Positions 14,520 to 21,321 of a stretch of DNA of 22,960 bases are shown here, piece by piece (within the stretch, counting starts at the first letter, position 1; each line of letters starts with the position of its first letter). The notes beneath the pieces were generated by a model. It made no database searches, was not told the DNA's origin, and was given only the letters and a program-made list of their open reading frames with translations. Both the position numbers and the translations under genes were made by a program. The DNA comes from VMCP01 sp964527775 (lineage in GTDB: Bacteria > Bacteroidota > Bacteroidia > NS11-12g > UBA955): contig CAZGQS010000029.1 of assembly GCA_964527775.1 (NCBI GenBank), positions 1-22,960 on the forward strand. The letters are read 5' to 3'.

Positions 14520-16622
14520 TTAAGAAATTTTAGACCAAATTGTTCTGTTCGGGGTTTTTGATAATTCGTACCTGATGGGTTCGCTTTCTGGCAACATCAA
14601 CATTTCGTCTTTTTCGAGCCAATTCACTGCTTCATGTCGAGCAGCGATTAAAATGGCTTCATCCTGTCTGATGTCGGCCAATTTTAGGTCTAGAATGCCA
14701 CTTTGTTTGGTGCCATCCAACTCGCCCGGACCCCTTAAATCCAAGTCAACTTGGGCAATTTCAAATCCATCGTTGGTGCGCACCATGGTTTGAATGCGTT
14801 TTTTGCCATTTTCGGATAGTTTATGTCCCGTAATTAAAATACAATAGCTCTGTTCAGCGCCTCTTCCCACACGTCCCCTCAACTGATGCAACTGCGATAG
14901 TCCGAATCGTTCGGCATTTTCAATGACCATCACCGATGCGTTGGGCACATTCACACCCACTTCAATCACCGTGGTGGCAATCATGATATCGGTAGCGCCG
15001 TTTTTAAATTTCGACATTTCGCTGTCTTTTTCCGACGGTTTCATTTTTCCGTGAAGCAAACTGTATTTGAAATCGGGCGGTGGAAGAAATTCCGTCACCA
15101 TGTCGTAGCCCGACATTAAGCTTTTAAGCTCTAGTTTGGGAGAGTCGTCAATGAGTGGGAACACGTAATATATTTGTCTTCCTCGGGCAATTTCATCTTT
15201 GATAAAATCCATCACCGAGGTTCGCATGGCTTCGTTCCTGTGCACTGTTTTGATGGGTTTTCTTCCCTTGGGAAGTTCATCTATAATGCTCACATCCAAA
15301 TCGCCATAAACGGTCATGGCCAGTGTTCTGGGGATGGGAGTAGCGGTCATGACCAAGATGTGCGGTAACACTTTTCCTTTTTTCCAGAGTCTGGCGCGTT
15401 GGGCTACTCCAAAACGATGTTGCTCATCAATGACCACAAATCCGAGGTTTTGAAAGGCCACATCTTCTTCCAATAAAGCATGTGTTCCAATCAGAATATC
15501 TATTTCACCTACTGCATTGGCTTCTAAAAGTTCTTTTCTGCGTTTTTTTGTGGTGGATCCCGTTAGTAGCTCAACTCTAAGTCCCAAAGGTTGTAACGAT
15601 TCGCTCACCGAAAAATAATGTTGAGTAGCCAAAATCTCTGTGGGCGCCATCATGCAGGCTTGGAAACCGTTATCAAGTGCGAGCAGCATGCACAGCGTGG
15701 CCACCATGGTTTTTCCGGAGCCTACATCCCCTTGAAGCAGCCGGTTCATTTGCTTTCCAGTGCGAACGTATTGTCTGATTTCCTTGATCACTCGTTTCTG
15801 AGCATTGGTCAGTTCAAACGGAAGATGATTCTGATAAAACTCGTTGAAATGTTTCCCAACTTGGTCAAAAATGACTCCTTTATAAGTTCTATTTCGGTTC
15901 CCTTTCAGTTGTAGATGTCTGAGCTGTAGATAAAACAGTTCCTCGAATTTGAGTCTTTTTTTTGCTGTTTCGAGGGACGCTACATTTTTGGGAGCATGCA
16001 ACATTCGGAGCGCATCTGTACGGCTCGGAAATTGAAATTTCTGGCATATTTCCTGCGGAAGATTCTCTGCAATGCTGAAGTCTGATTGCCCCACCACCAT
16101 CTTCGTCAGTTGAGCCAACGTTTTACTATCCACTCGCTTTCGTTTAAGCGACTCTGTCAGCGGATAAACGGGTACCAGTCCCAAGCTCGAAGGTTGAAAA
16201 TCGGCCGTTAGTACTTCCAACTCGGGATGAACAATGCTCAATTTACCTTTAAAATCATTGACCTTTCCATAGAGAAGGTAGGTTTCATTGGGTTTAAGGT
16301 ATTTTTCTATCCATTGTGCACCTTGAAACCAGACCAATTCAATTTCGCCGGTAGCGTCTCTGAACGATGCTGTAAATCTTCTTCCGGGACCTTGACCGGT
16401 AAGTCCTTCGGGAATGATTTTCCCTTTCAATTGCACACCAATATCCACAAAGTTCTTCAGTTCTGCCACCGCCATCAACTGCGATCTATCTTCATGTCTA
16501 AAGGGATAATGACTGAGGAGGTCAGCCACGGTAAAAATTCCCAGCTCGGTATTGAGGGCCTGCGCTTTTGCGGGACCAACACCTTTGAGAAACTCAATTT
16601 TGGTATCGAGCGGGGTGGGCAT
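14520..16622 (-). CDS. recG: ATP-dependent DNA helicase RecG
   Basis: The 700-residue superfamily 2 helicase reverses stalled replication forks and processes Holliday junctions. An N-terminal wedge/OB domain opens with IEFLKGVGPAKAQAL and carries the wedge region around 60-150. The helicase part has Walker A GDVGSGKT at 298-305, APTEILA near 326, TGSTTKKRR near 355 and the DEQH box VIDEQHRFG at 397-405, then MTATPIPRTLA. The C-terminal half has the TTVIEVGVNVPNA block and QLRGRVGRG, and the RecG-specific ending DLDLRGPGELDGTKQSG. Length is normal. A perfect TAnnTTTG box lies only four bases before the ATG. It is followed by mlaE and mlaF and is divergent from alkB. Confidence 0.97.
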   Translation of the reverse strand: MPTPLDTKIEFLKGVGPAKAQALNTELGIFTVADLLSHYPFRHEDRSQLMAVAELKNFVDIGVQLKGKIIPEGLTGQGPGRRFTASFRDATGEIELVWFQGAQWIEKYLKPNETYLLYGKVNDFKGKLSIVHPELEVLTADFQPSSLGLVPVYPLTESLKRKRVDSKTLAQLTKMVVGQSDFSIAENLPQEICQKFQFPSRTDALRMLHAPKNVASLETAKKRLKFEELFYLQLRHLQLKGNRNRTYKGVIFDQVGKHFNEFYQNHLPFELTNAQKRVIKEIRQYVRTGKQMNRLLQGDVGSGKTMVATLCMLLALDNGFQACMMAPTEILATQHYFSVSESLQPLGLRVELLTGSTTKKRRKELLEANAVGEIDILIGTHALLEEDVAFQNLGFVVIDEQHRFGVAQRARLWKKGKVLPHILVMTATPIPRTLAMTVYGDLDVSIIDELPKGRKPIKTVHRNEAMRTSVMDFIKDEIARGRQIYYVFPLIDDSPKLELKSLMSGYDMVTEFLPPPDFKYSLLHGKMKPSEKDSEMSKFKNGATDIMIATTVIEVGVNVPNASVMVIENAERFGLSQLHQLRGRVGRGAEQSYCILITGHKLSENGKKRIQTMVRTNDGFEIAQVDLDLRGPGELDGTKQSGILDLKLADIRQDEAILIAARHEAVNWLEKDEMLMLPESEPIRYELSKTPNRTIWSKIS

Positions 16623-16626
16623 GATG

Positions 16627-16634
16627 CAAAAATA
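16627..16634 (-). promoter_or_regulatory. -7 box of recG with leaderless spacing
   Basis: On the minus strand TATTTTTG fits TAnnTTTG exactly, followed by CATC and the ATG of recG at 16622. The start of transcription would fall at or next to the start codon. A GTTG upstream (16660-16657) is a possible but widely spaced -33 element. Confidence 0.55.
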
Positions 16635-16732
16635 GGGGAAACAGTTGTTAGAGTTTCAACTAAGCCAAACGTTAGCATATTGTGCAAAACAAAAATATTT
16701 CCTTAATTGCAAAATATACCATCACTTAACCC

Positions 16733-17779
16733 ATGAAACCCCTCAAATACCTTTTCACTTTTGTGCCCGCCGCAGCAGTTTGGGTGTCGCTCACGCAAAA
16801 CGGCTGGTGGACGTGGTTCGGAACCGTGTTTGTGTTTGGATTTATTCCGCTCCTCGAATGGTTTATGGGTGTTAAACAAGCTAAAATCAACGAAGACGAA
16901 TTGGAACTTCGGGCCAAAGATCCGCTCTACGACTGGATTCTATACCTCGTGGTGCCCTTCCAATGGTTCACCTTGGCTTATTTTGCCTACACCATGAAGT
17001 TGAACGTCAGCGCGTCCCCCGAAGATCAACTCAGCACCTCCGAAATACTCGGTCGCATTTTTGCCATGGGCATCCTTTGCGGATCTTTCGGAATCAATGT
17101 GGCCCACGAACTCGGACATCGAACCAACAAGATTGAGCAATTTCTGGCTAAAACGCTGTTGCTGAGCTCCCTATACATGCACTTTTTCATTGAGCACAAC
17201 CGCGGACATCATAAGTCGGTCGCCACTCCCGAAGACCCATCCACTGCCCGTGTAAATGAGCCGGTTCAGTTGTTTTGGATTCGTTCCATGGTTCAAACTT
17301 GGGTCAGCGCTTGGCACCTCGAGTTTGATCGACTGCAGCGCAACGGGTTTTCCCGCTTCAGCCTTCGAAATGAGATGCTTCAGTTTCAACTCATTCAGCT
17401 GGCCTTTTTGGTCGTGGTTTATTTTTTCGGGGGATATTTTGTCGTTCTCGCCGTTTGGGCAGCAGCCTTGGTAGGCGCCATTCTACTTGAAACCATCAAC
17501 TACATTGAGCACTACGGATTGATGCGCAAAAAACTTGAATCGGGCTACTACGAAAGGGTAGAGCACCACCATTCTTGGAACTCAGACCATTTAATAGGTC
17601 GTCTCATTTTATTTGAACTCTCCAGACATTCAGACCATCATTACAAGACCAACAAAAAATACCAAACCCTCATCAGCGCTGACGACGCCCCTCAAATGCC
17701 CACCGGTTATCCCGGCATGATGGTACTGAGTATCGTTTTCCCTTTGTGGTTCTGGGTGATGAATGAACGGCTTCGCTAG
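16733..17779 (+). CDS. alkB: Alkane 1-monooxygenase (AlkB-type membrane di-iron hydroxylase)
   Basis: A 348-residue integral-membrane hydroxylase that inserts oxygen at the terminal carbon of medium-chain alkanes or related fatty compounds, using electrons from rubredoxin. All histidine boxes are present: HELGHR at 125-130, EHNRGHH at 154-160, and RHSDHH at 298-303, plus the AlkB signature NYIEHYG at 256-262. Six membrane helices are likely, beginning near residues 5, 25, 67, 105, 222 and 238. Slightly shorter than the about 400-residue Pseudomonas enzymes, within the family's range. No rubredoxin or reductase gene is nearby. Its final codons and stop (CGG CTT CGC TAG) coincide with the first, partial unit of the 17-bp array that follows. 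The substrate cannot be settled. Confidence 0.93.
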   Translation: MKPLKYLFTFVPAAAVWVSLTQNGWWTWFGTVFVFGFIPLLEWFMGVKQAKINEDELELRAKDPLYDWILYLVVPFQWFTLAYFAYTMKLNVSASPEDQLSTSEILGRIFAMGILCGSFGINVAHELGHRTNKIEQFLAKTLLLSSLYMHFFIEHNRGHHKSVATPEDPSTARVNEPVQLFWIRSMVQTWVSAWHLEFDRLQRNGFSRFSLRNEMLQFQLIQLAFLVVVYFFGGYFVVLAVWAAALVGAILLETINYIEHYGLMRKKLESGYYERVEHHHSWNSDHLIGRLILFELSRHSDHHYKTNKKYQTLISADDAPQMPTGYPGMMVLSIVFPLWFWVMNERLR

Positions 17780-17896
17780 GTCTCACGCTTCGCTTAGTTT
17801 CACGCTTCGCTAAGTTTCACGCTTCGCTAGGTCTCACGCTTCGCTATGACTTGCGCTTCGCTAGGACTCACGCTTCGCTAGGACTTGCGCTTCGCG
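17771..17896. repeat. 17-bp tandem repeat array 1 (after alkB)
   Basis: A partial unit (CTTCGCTAG, ending in the alkB stop) is followed by six complete 17-bp units starting at 17780, 17797, 17814, 17831, 17848 and 17865, and a seventh broken one at 17882. Unit pattern is G(T/A)(C/T)T then CACGC or TGCGC then TTCGCTAN. The first four units have GTCTCA or GTTTCA openings; the last three match array 2 (GACTCA or GACTTG). There are no spacers. Every unit ends in CTA plus one base (CTAG in most). GCGGC-TGA-GCCGC at 17904-17916 just beyond forms a short hairpin with no T run. Confidence 0.95.
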
Positions 17897-17934
17897 CTGC
17901 TTAGCGGCTGAGCCGCCGCTGAGAGCTGATAGTT

Positions 17935-17956
17935 GACCGCTGACCACCGATCACCG
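17935..17956. repeat. Left remainder of a 7-bp tandem array (CCGATCA type)
   Basis: Heptamers TGACCGC-TGACCAC-CGATCAC-CG grade into the CCGATCA unit. The array is interrupted at 17956 by the IS3 element and continues at 19214 on the other side. Confidence 0.8.
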
Positions 17957-17981
17957 TGACTCGTCCTAGAAAAAGTAGACA
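17957..17981 (+). repeat. Left terminal inverted repeat of the IS3 element
   Basis: The 25-bp end matches the reverse complement of 19190-19213 at all but four positions and one extra A: shared blocks are GTCCTA and GTAGACA. It probably also carries the transposase promoter. Confidence 0.85.
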
Positions 17982-17995
17982 CAAAAATAAGAACT

Positions 17996-18361
17996 ATGTC
18001 TACACAACACAAACCAGTCATCAGGTATAGCCTGAGTTTCAAACAGGAGATTGTTCGTCTTTACGAAAAGGAAGGACTTTCCATTCTAGAATTACAAACA
18101 CGATTTGGCATCACTGGAGGTCAAACTATTTCAAATTGGATTCGTAAATTTGGTTCATCAGATCAATTAAAAATCATTCGCGTGGAAACTCCCAAAGACA
18201 AAAACAAGCTTCAGGAATTGAAGAAGCAGAATCAAGAGCTGAAAAATGCACTAAGCCATCAAACAGTGAAAAATATTGTTTACGAGAGTTTACTCGAAGC
18301 GATAGCAGAAGAACAAGGAATAACAGTGGAACAATTAAAAAAAAACACCGCCAAGAAGTAG
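17996..18361 (+). CDS. IS3-family transposase OrfA
   Basis: The 121-residue protein carries an N-terminal helix-turn-helix (residues 12-50, YSLSFKQEIVRLYEKEG then ITGGQTISNWIRKFG) that binds the terminal repeats. A leucine-rich coiled coil follows (about 65-90, KLQELKKQNQELKNAL), as is usual for IS3 OrfA dimers. It ends at TAG 18359-18361, 14 bases after the A9 slippery run. It acts alone as a repressor or accessory factor, and is the N-terminal half of the OrfAB transposase when ribosomes shift by -1. Confidence 0.92.
   Translation: MSTQHKPVIRYSLSFKQEIVRLYEKEGLSILELQTRFGITGGQTISNWIRKFGSSDQLKIIRVETPKDKNKLQELKKQNQELKNALSHQTVKNIVYESLLEAIAEEQGITVEQLKKNTAKK
18337..18346 (+). other. Programmed -1 frameshift site (A9C) joining OrfA and OrfB
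   Basis: Nine A residues and a C lie near the end of orfA. A -1 shift moves the ribosome from the orfA phase into an open frame that reads KKKHRQEVV and continues without a stop into orfB at 18412. This is the standard expression strategy of IS3 elements; I did not find an obvious stimulatory hairpin. Confidence 0.7.
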
Positions 18362-18411
18362 TAGACAAATCAAATTCAAAAGGTATTGGTGTTCAAAAAA
18401 GTTGTTCTATT

Positions 18412-19188
18412 ATGAAGTACAATCGATCCAGCTATTACAAGAAAATTAAGCAGAAATGTTCTGACCAATTGCGTATTGAAAGTATTTTAAAACAAGTGCA
18501 ATTTATTCGAAGAGAACTACCCAGAATAGGTAGTCGAAAGTTACATTATTTACTTCAACAACAAGGATATTACTGTGGTAGAGATTGGTTGTTCAATGTG
18601 ATGAGAGACACTAATTTATTGGTGTCAAAACAAAAAAGATACTGTTACACCACCAATAGTAATCATAGATTTAGGGTGTATAAGAATCATTTTAAGGACT
18701 TCCTTATCACAAAATCCAATCAGGTCTGGGTAAGTGATATAACCTATTTAAAAACAAAAAATGGGTTCTGTTATGCCTCCTTAATAACCGATGCATATAG
18801 TCGAATGATTGTTGGTTATGATGTTCATCAAACACTTGAAAAAAAAGGAGTGATGAACGCATTAATTAAAGCGCTTAAAAACTACGGTTCACCATTGATG
18901 CATCATTCTGATAGAGGTACTCAATACTGTTCAAATGAATATACTCAAAAACTAAAAAACAATGGAATTAAAATAAGCATGACAGAAGATGGAAATTGTT
19001 ATGATAATGCCTTAGCAGAAAGAATTAACGGAATCTTAAAAGATGAATTCTTATTGGATCAACAGTTCAATGATATACATCAAGCTAAAGAATCATTAAC
19101 TCAAGCTGTAAACAATTACAACAAAAAAAGACCCCATTTAAGCTTAAATTATAAAACTCCTCAGGAAATACATATTATTGAAAAATAA
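18412..19188 (+). CDS. IS3-family transposase OrfB (DDE integrase core)
   Basis: The 258-residue catalytic half has an N-terminal HTH_21-like part (residues 20-65, IRRELPRIGSRKLHYLLQ) and the retroviral-integrase-type core. The catalytic triad is Asp109 (WVSDITYL), Asp167 (HHSDRGTQY) and Glu203 (ALAERINGILKDE); 35 residues separate the second Asp and the Glu, exactly the D,D(35)E spacing of the family. The usual C-terminal RPHLSLNYKTPQE is present. It starts at ATG 18412 when counted alone, but is normally made as a fusion with OrfA through the frameshift, and the frame is open upstream to the slippery run. Confidence 0.95.
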   Translation: MKYNRSSYYKKIKQKCSDQLRIESILKQVQFIRRELPRIGSRKLHYLLQQQGYYCGRDWLFNVMRDTNLLVSKQKRYCYTTNSNHRFRVYKNHFKDFLITKSNQVWVSDITYLKTKNGFCYASLITDAYSRMIVGYDVHQTLEKKGVMNALIKALKNYGSPLMHHSDRGTQYCSNEYTQKLKNNGIKISMTEDGNCYDNALAERINGILKDEFLLDQQFNDIHQAKESLTQAVNNYNKKRPHLSLNYKTPQEIHIIEK

Positions 19189-19189
19189 T

Positions 19190-19213
19190 TGTCTACTATT
19201 TTAGGACTAGACA
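19190..19213 (-). repeat. Right terminal inverted repeat of the IS3 element
   Basis: The 24-bp end starts TGTCTAC at the last base of the orfB tail region and finishes AGACA before the CCG duplication. Confidence 0.85.
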
Positions 19214-19245
19214 CCGATCACCGATCACCGATCACCGATCACCGA
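19214..19245. repeat. Right part of the 7-bp CCGATCA tandem array
   Basis: Four perfect CCGATCA units (19214-19241) and a partial CCGA follow the IS. They occupy the place where a -33 promoter element for fabG would be expected. Confidence 0.9.
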
Positions 19246-19259
19246 AAACCTATTTCCAC

Positions 19260-19267
19260 TATCTTTG
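19260..19267 (+). promoter_or_regulatory. -7 box of fabG with leaderless spacing
   Basis: TATCTTTG fits TAnnTTTG exactly and is followed by CAAA and the ATG. No TTTG is found at the usual distance upstream; that position is filled by the heptamer array. Confidence 0.6.
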
Positions 19268-19271
19268 CAAA

Positions 19272-20015
19272 ATGCTTAACGGAAAAACCGCGCTCATTAC
19301 CGGTGCTTCTCGTGGAATCGGGAAAGGCATCGCCGAAGTTTTTGCTAAAAATGGTTGTAATATCGCTTTTACCTTCGCTAGCTCTGTTGAAAAAGCCCAA
19401 GCGTTTGAAAAAGAATTGATCGAAAAATATGGCATCAAAGCCAAAGGTTATCAAAGCAATGCCGCTGACTTTAAACAAAGCGAAGAATTAGCCAATCAAG
19501 TGATTGCCGATTTTTCCCGTGTTGATGTCCTCATTAATAACGCCGGAATTACCCGCGATACTTTGATGTTGAGAATGACCGAAGAACAGTGGGACGAAGT
19601 CATCAATACAAACTTGAAATCTGCCTTTAATTTGACCAAAGCGATGTTAAGGCATTTTTTGGGAAATAAGGCTGGGTCTATCATCAATATGACCTCTGTT
19701 GTGGGTGTTACAGGAAACGCCGGACAAGCAAACTACGCAGCGTCAAAGGCGGGTATGATTGGATTTACCAAGAGTATTGCCAAAGAATTGGGTTCTAGAA
19801 ATGTACGTTGCAATGCCGTGGCTCCAGGTTTCATTGAGACCGAAATGACCCACGTGTTGAACGAAGAAGTGAAGCAAGGTTGGATAAATACTATTCCGTT
19901 GAAACGCGGCGGTACCCCTGATGACGTAGCCAATGTGTGTATGTTCTTGGCTTCAGATATGAGTTCATACGTTACCGGACAAACTCTGTCGGTTTGTGGC
20001 GGTATGTTGATGTAA
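19272..20015 (+). CDS. fabG: 3-oxoacyl-[acyl-carrier-protein] reductase
   Basis: A 247-residue short-chain dehydrogenase of the FabG type, which reduces 3-ketoacyl-ACP with NADPH in fatty-acid elongation. The dinucleotide motif TGASRGIG is at 10-17 and NNAG at 89-92. The catalytic residues are Asn114, Ser142, Tyr155 and Lys159 (YAASK). The C-terminal TGQTLSVCGGM is the usual FabG ending. Length and motifs are normal. It is not in a fatty-acid gene cluster; it precedes tatC by 19 bases. Because short-chain dehydrogenases are numerous, a related role cannot be excluded, but the match to FabG is strong. Confidence 0.94.
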   Translation: MLNGKTALITGASRGIGKGIAEVFAKNGCNIAFTFASSVEKAQAFEKELIEKYGIKAKGYQSNAADFKQSEELANQVIADFSRVDVLINNAGITRDTLMLRMTEEQWDEVINTNLKSAFNLTKAMLRHFLGNKAGSIINMTSVVGVTGNAGQANYAASKAGMIGFTKSIAKELGSRNVRCNAVAPGFIETEMTHVLNEEVKQGWINTIPLKRGGTPDDVANVCMFLASDMSSYVTGQTLSVCGGMLM

Positions 20016-20022
20016 TTTTACC

Positions 20023-20030
20023 GATCTTTG
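20023..20030 (+). promoter_or_regulatory. Possible -7 box of tatC
   Basis: GATCTTTG, one base off TAnnTTTG, followed by CAAAATGC. The 15 bases ATCTTTGCAAAATGC are identical to those at the fabG start (19261-19275). It would give tatC its own leaderless transcript. Confidence 0.4.
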
Positions 20031-20034
20031 CAAA

Positions 20035-20874
20035 ATGCCACTCGATCAGGTAGACGCTGACGAACTTTACCCCGATGACAAAAGTATGGGGTTCTTTGAT
20101 CACCTCGATGAACTTCGCGCTCGTCTGGTGAAAATTGCCTACATACTCATTGTCGCTACCATTATTTGCTTTGTATTCGTGGAAGACATTTTCAATTTAA
20201 TTGTAATGTCGCCCTTTGAGCCCGGTTTCTGGGGATATGAATTCTTCTGCAAAGCAGGCCGATTATTCACCAATTCCGATGCCCTTTGTTGGACGCCTCC
20301 CAAGCTTTCCATGCAAAGTCAGCAAATTCAAGGTCAATTTGTGAGTGCGTTTAAAATATCGTTTGTGGTGGGTGCTATTGCGAGTTTCCCCTTGGTGGTA
20401 TGGCAGCTTTGGGCGTTTGTGCGTCCAGCACTGAACCTGAAAGAAGTGAAACGAGTACAACGAAGTTTGTTTGTAGTGTCTCTGCTTTTCTTCACAGGAG
20501 TTTCGTTTGCTTATTTCTTGTTGGTTCCCGTTGCCACTAATTTTTTGTTGACCTATTCTTTGAACGAGAACATTCAAAACATCATCACCATTTCATCGGT
20601 GACAGGGTTTGTGAGTTTCATGAGTTTGGCTACTGGACTGGTATTTGAATTGCCTGTTCTCATATATATTTTGGCTAGCATAGGTTTAGTAACCTCTGAT
20701 TTGTTGAAAAAATACTGGAGGTATGCTGCGGTAATCATTTTCATCATTGCCGGTATAGCCACTCCATCGCCCGATATGTTTTCTCAGCTTTTATTGGGAC
20801 TTCCGCTCATGTCTTTATATGTTGTGGGTATCCAAATTGCAAAAAGAGTAGAGAAACGCAAAGCACAAGATTAA
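20035..20874 (+). CDS. tatC: Sec-independent translocase subunit TatC
   Basis: The 279-residue core of the twin-arginine translocase, which recognises RR signal peptides of folded exported proteins. FFDHLDELRARL (residues 20-31) is the conserved N-terminal motif and six membrane helices follow. The first periplasmic loop is large (about residues 60-102, with MSPFEPGFWGYEF) as in many Bacteroidota. ATPSPDMFSQLLLGLPL near 245 is the conserved entry to the last helices. In the next segment SLYVVGI has Val where most TatC proteins have Glu (LYE). tatA/tatB are not in the window. The gene lies 9 bases ahead of rpiB on the same strand. Confidence 0.96.
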   Translation: MPLDQVDADELYPDDKSMGFFDHLDELRARLVKIAYILIVATIICFVFVEDIFNLIVMSPFEPGFWGYEFFCKAGRLFTNSDALCWTPPKLSMQSQQIQGQFVSAFKISFVVGAIASFPLVVWQLWAFVRPALNLKEVKRVQRSLFVVSLLFFTGVSFAYFLLVPVATNFLLTYSLNENIQNIITISSVTGFVSFMSLATGLVFELPVLIYILASIGLVTSDLLKKYWRYAAVIIFIIAGIATPSPDMFSQLLLGLPLMSLYVVGIQIAKRVEKRKAQD

Positions 20875-20883
20875 ATTTGAAGC

Positions 20884-21321
20884 ATGAATATTTCAGTTGG
20901 CTCCGATCACGCAGGTTTTGAGTTGAAAAACGACCTGTTGGTTTATTTGTTGGAAAAAGGACATCAACCACAAGACATGGGTCCAGACTCTGCCGATAGC
21001 GTTGATTATCCTGACTATGCGCACCGTGTAGCTGAATCGGTGGTGGAAGAGCCCAATACCTTGGGTATCCTCATTTGCGGAAGCGGAAACGGCGTTTGCA
21101 TCACTGCCAACAAGCATCAAGGTGTTAGAGCGGCTTTGGCTTGGGAACCCGAATTAGCGTCCCTCGCAAGACAGCACAACAACGCCAATGTCATTTGTCT
21201 TCCTGCGAGATTCATCTCAAAAGAAACGGCTTTTGCCATTGTGGATGCCTACTTATCTGCTGAGTTTGAAGGCGGAAGACACGCCAATCGTGTGAATAAA
21301 ATTGAAGGAAATGTCTGCTGA
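20884..21321 (+). CDS. rpiB: Ribose-5-phosphate isomerase B
   Basis: This 145-residue member of the RpiB/LacAB family interconverts ribose 5-phosphate and ribulose 5-phosphate. Motifs present are GSDHAGFELK at 6-15, VDYPDYA at 40-46, the catalytic CGSGNG at 65-70 with Cys65, and HNNANV at 98-103 with the acid/base His98. Length is normal. The start is the first ATG, 9 bases after tatC, without a strong ribosome binding site. The 3' end overlaps miaE by 11 bases, so the two are probably translated from one message. Confidence 0.95.
   Translation: MNISVGSDHAGFELKNDLLVYLLEKGHQPQDMGPDSADSVDYPDYAHRVAESVVEEPNTLGILICGSGNGVCITANKHQGVRAALAWEPELASLARQHNNANVICLPARFISKETAFAIVDAYLSAEFEGGRHANRVNKIEGNVC

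Larger units (their letters stand above)
17957..19213 (+). mobile_element. Complete IS3-family insertion sequence, 1257 bp
   Basis: The element runs from TGACTCGTCCTAG to CTAGACA with imperfect terminal inverted repeats of 24-25 bp (17957-17981 and 19190-19213). The ends are the TG...CA type of this family. A 3-bp target duplication CCG flanks it (17954-17956 and 19214-19216). Inside are two overlapping-phase transposase frames with a frameshift site between them. It is more AT-rich than the neighbouring genes. Removing it together with one CCG restores an uninterrupted CCGATCA tandem array, so the insertion looks recent and both frames are intact. It probably remains mobile. I do not assign it to a named IS. 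Confidence 0.95.

Noticed and set aside
13001..16622. recG-mlaE-mlaF as a novel functional cassette
   Set aside because: All three are standard core genes; close spacing alone does not imply a shared function.
17797..17830. TTTCACGC motifs in array 1 resembling half of a parS site, near a parAB locus
   Set aside because: The second half (GTGAAACA) is missing; the units are part of the 17-bp repeat family and not palindromic. No full parS 16-mer was found in the window.
17904..17916. GCGGC-TGA-GCCGC hairpin after array 1 as an alkB terminator
   Set aside because: The stem is only five pairs and no T run follows, so there is no support for intrinsic termination.
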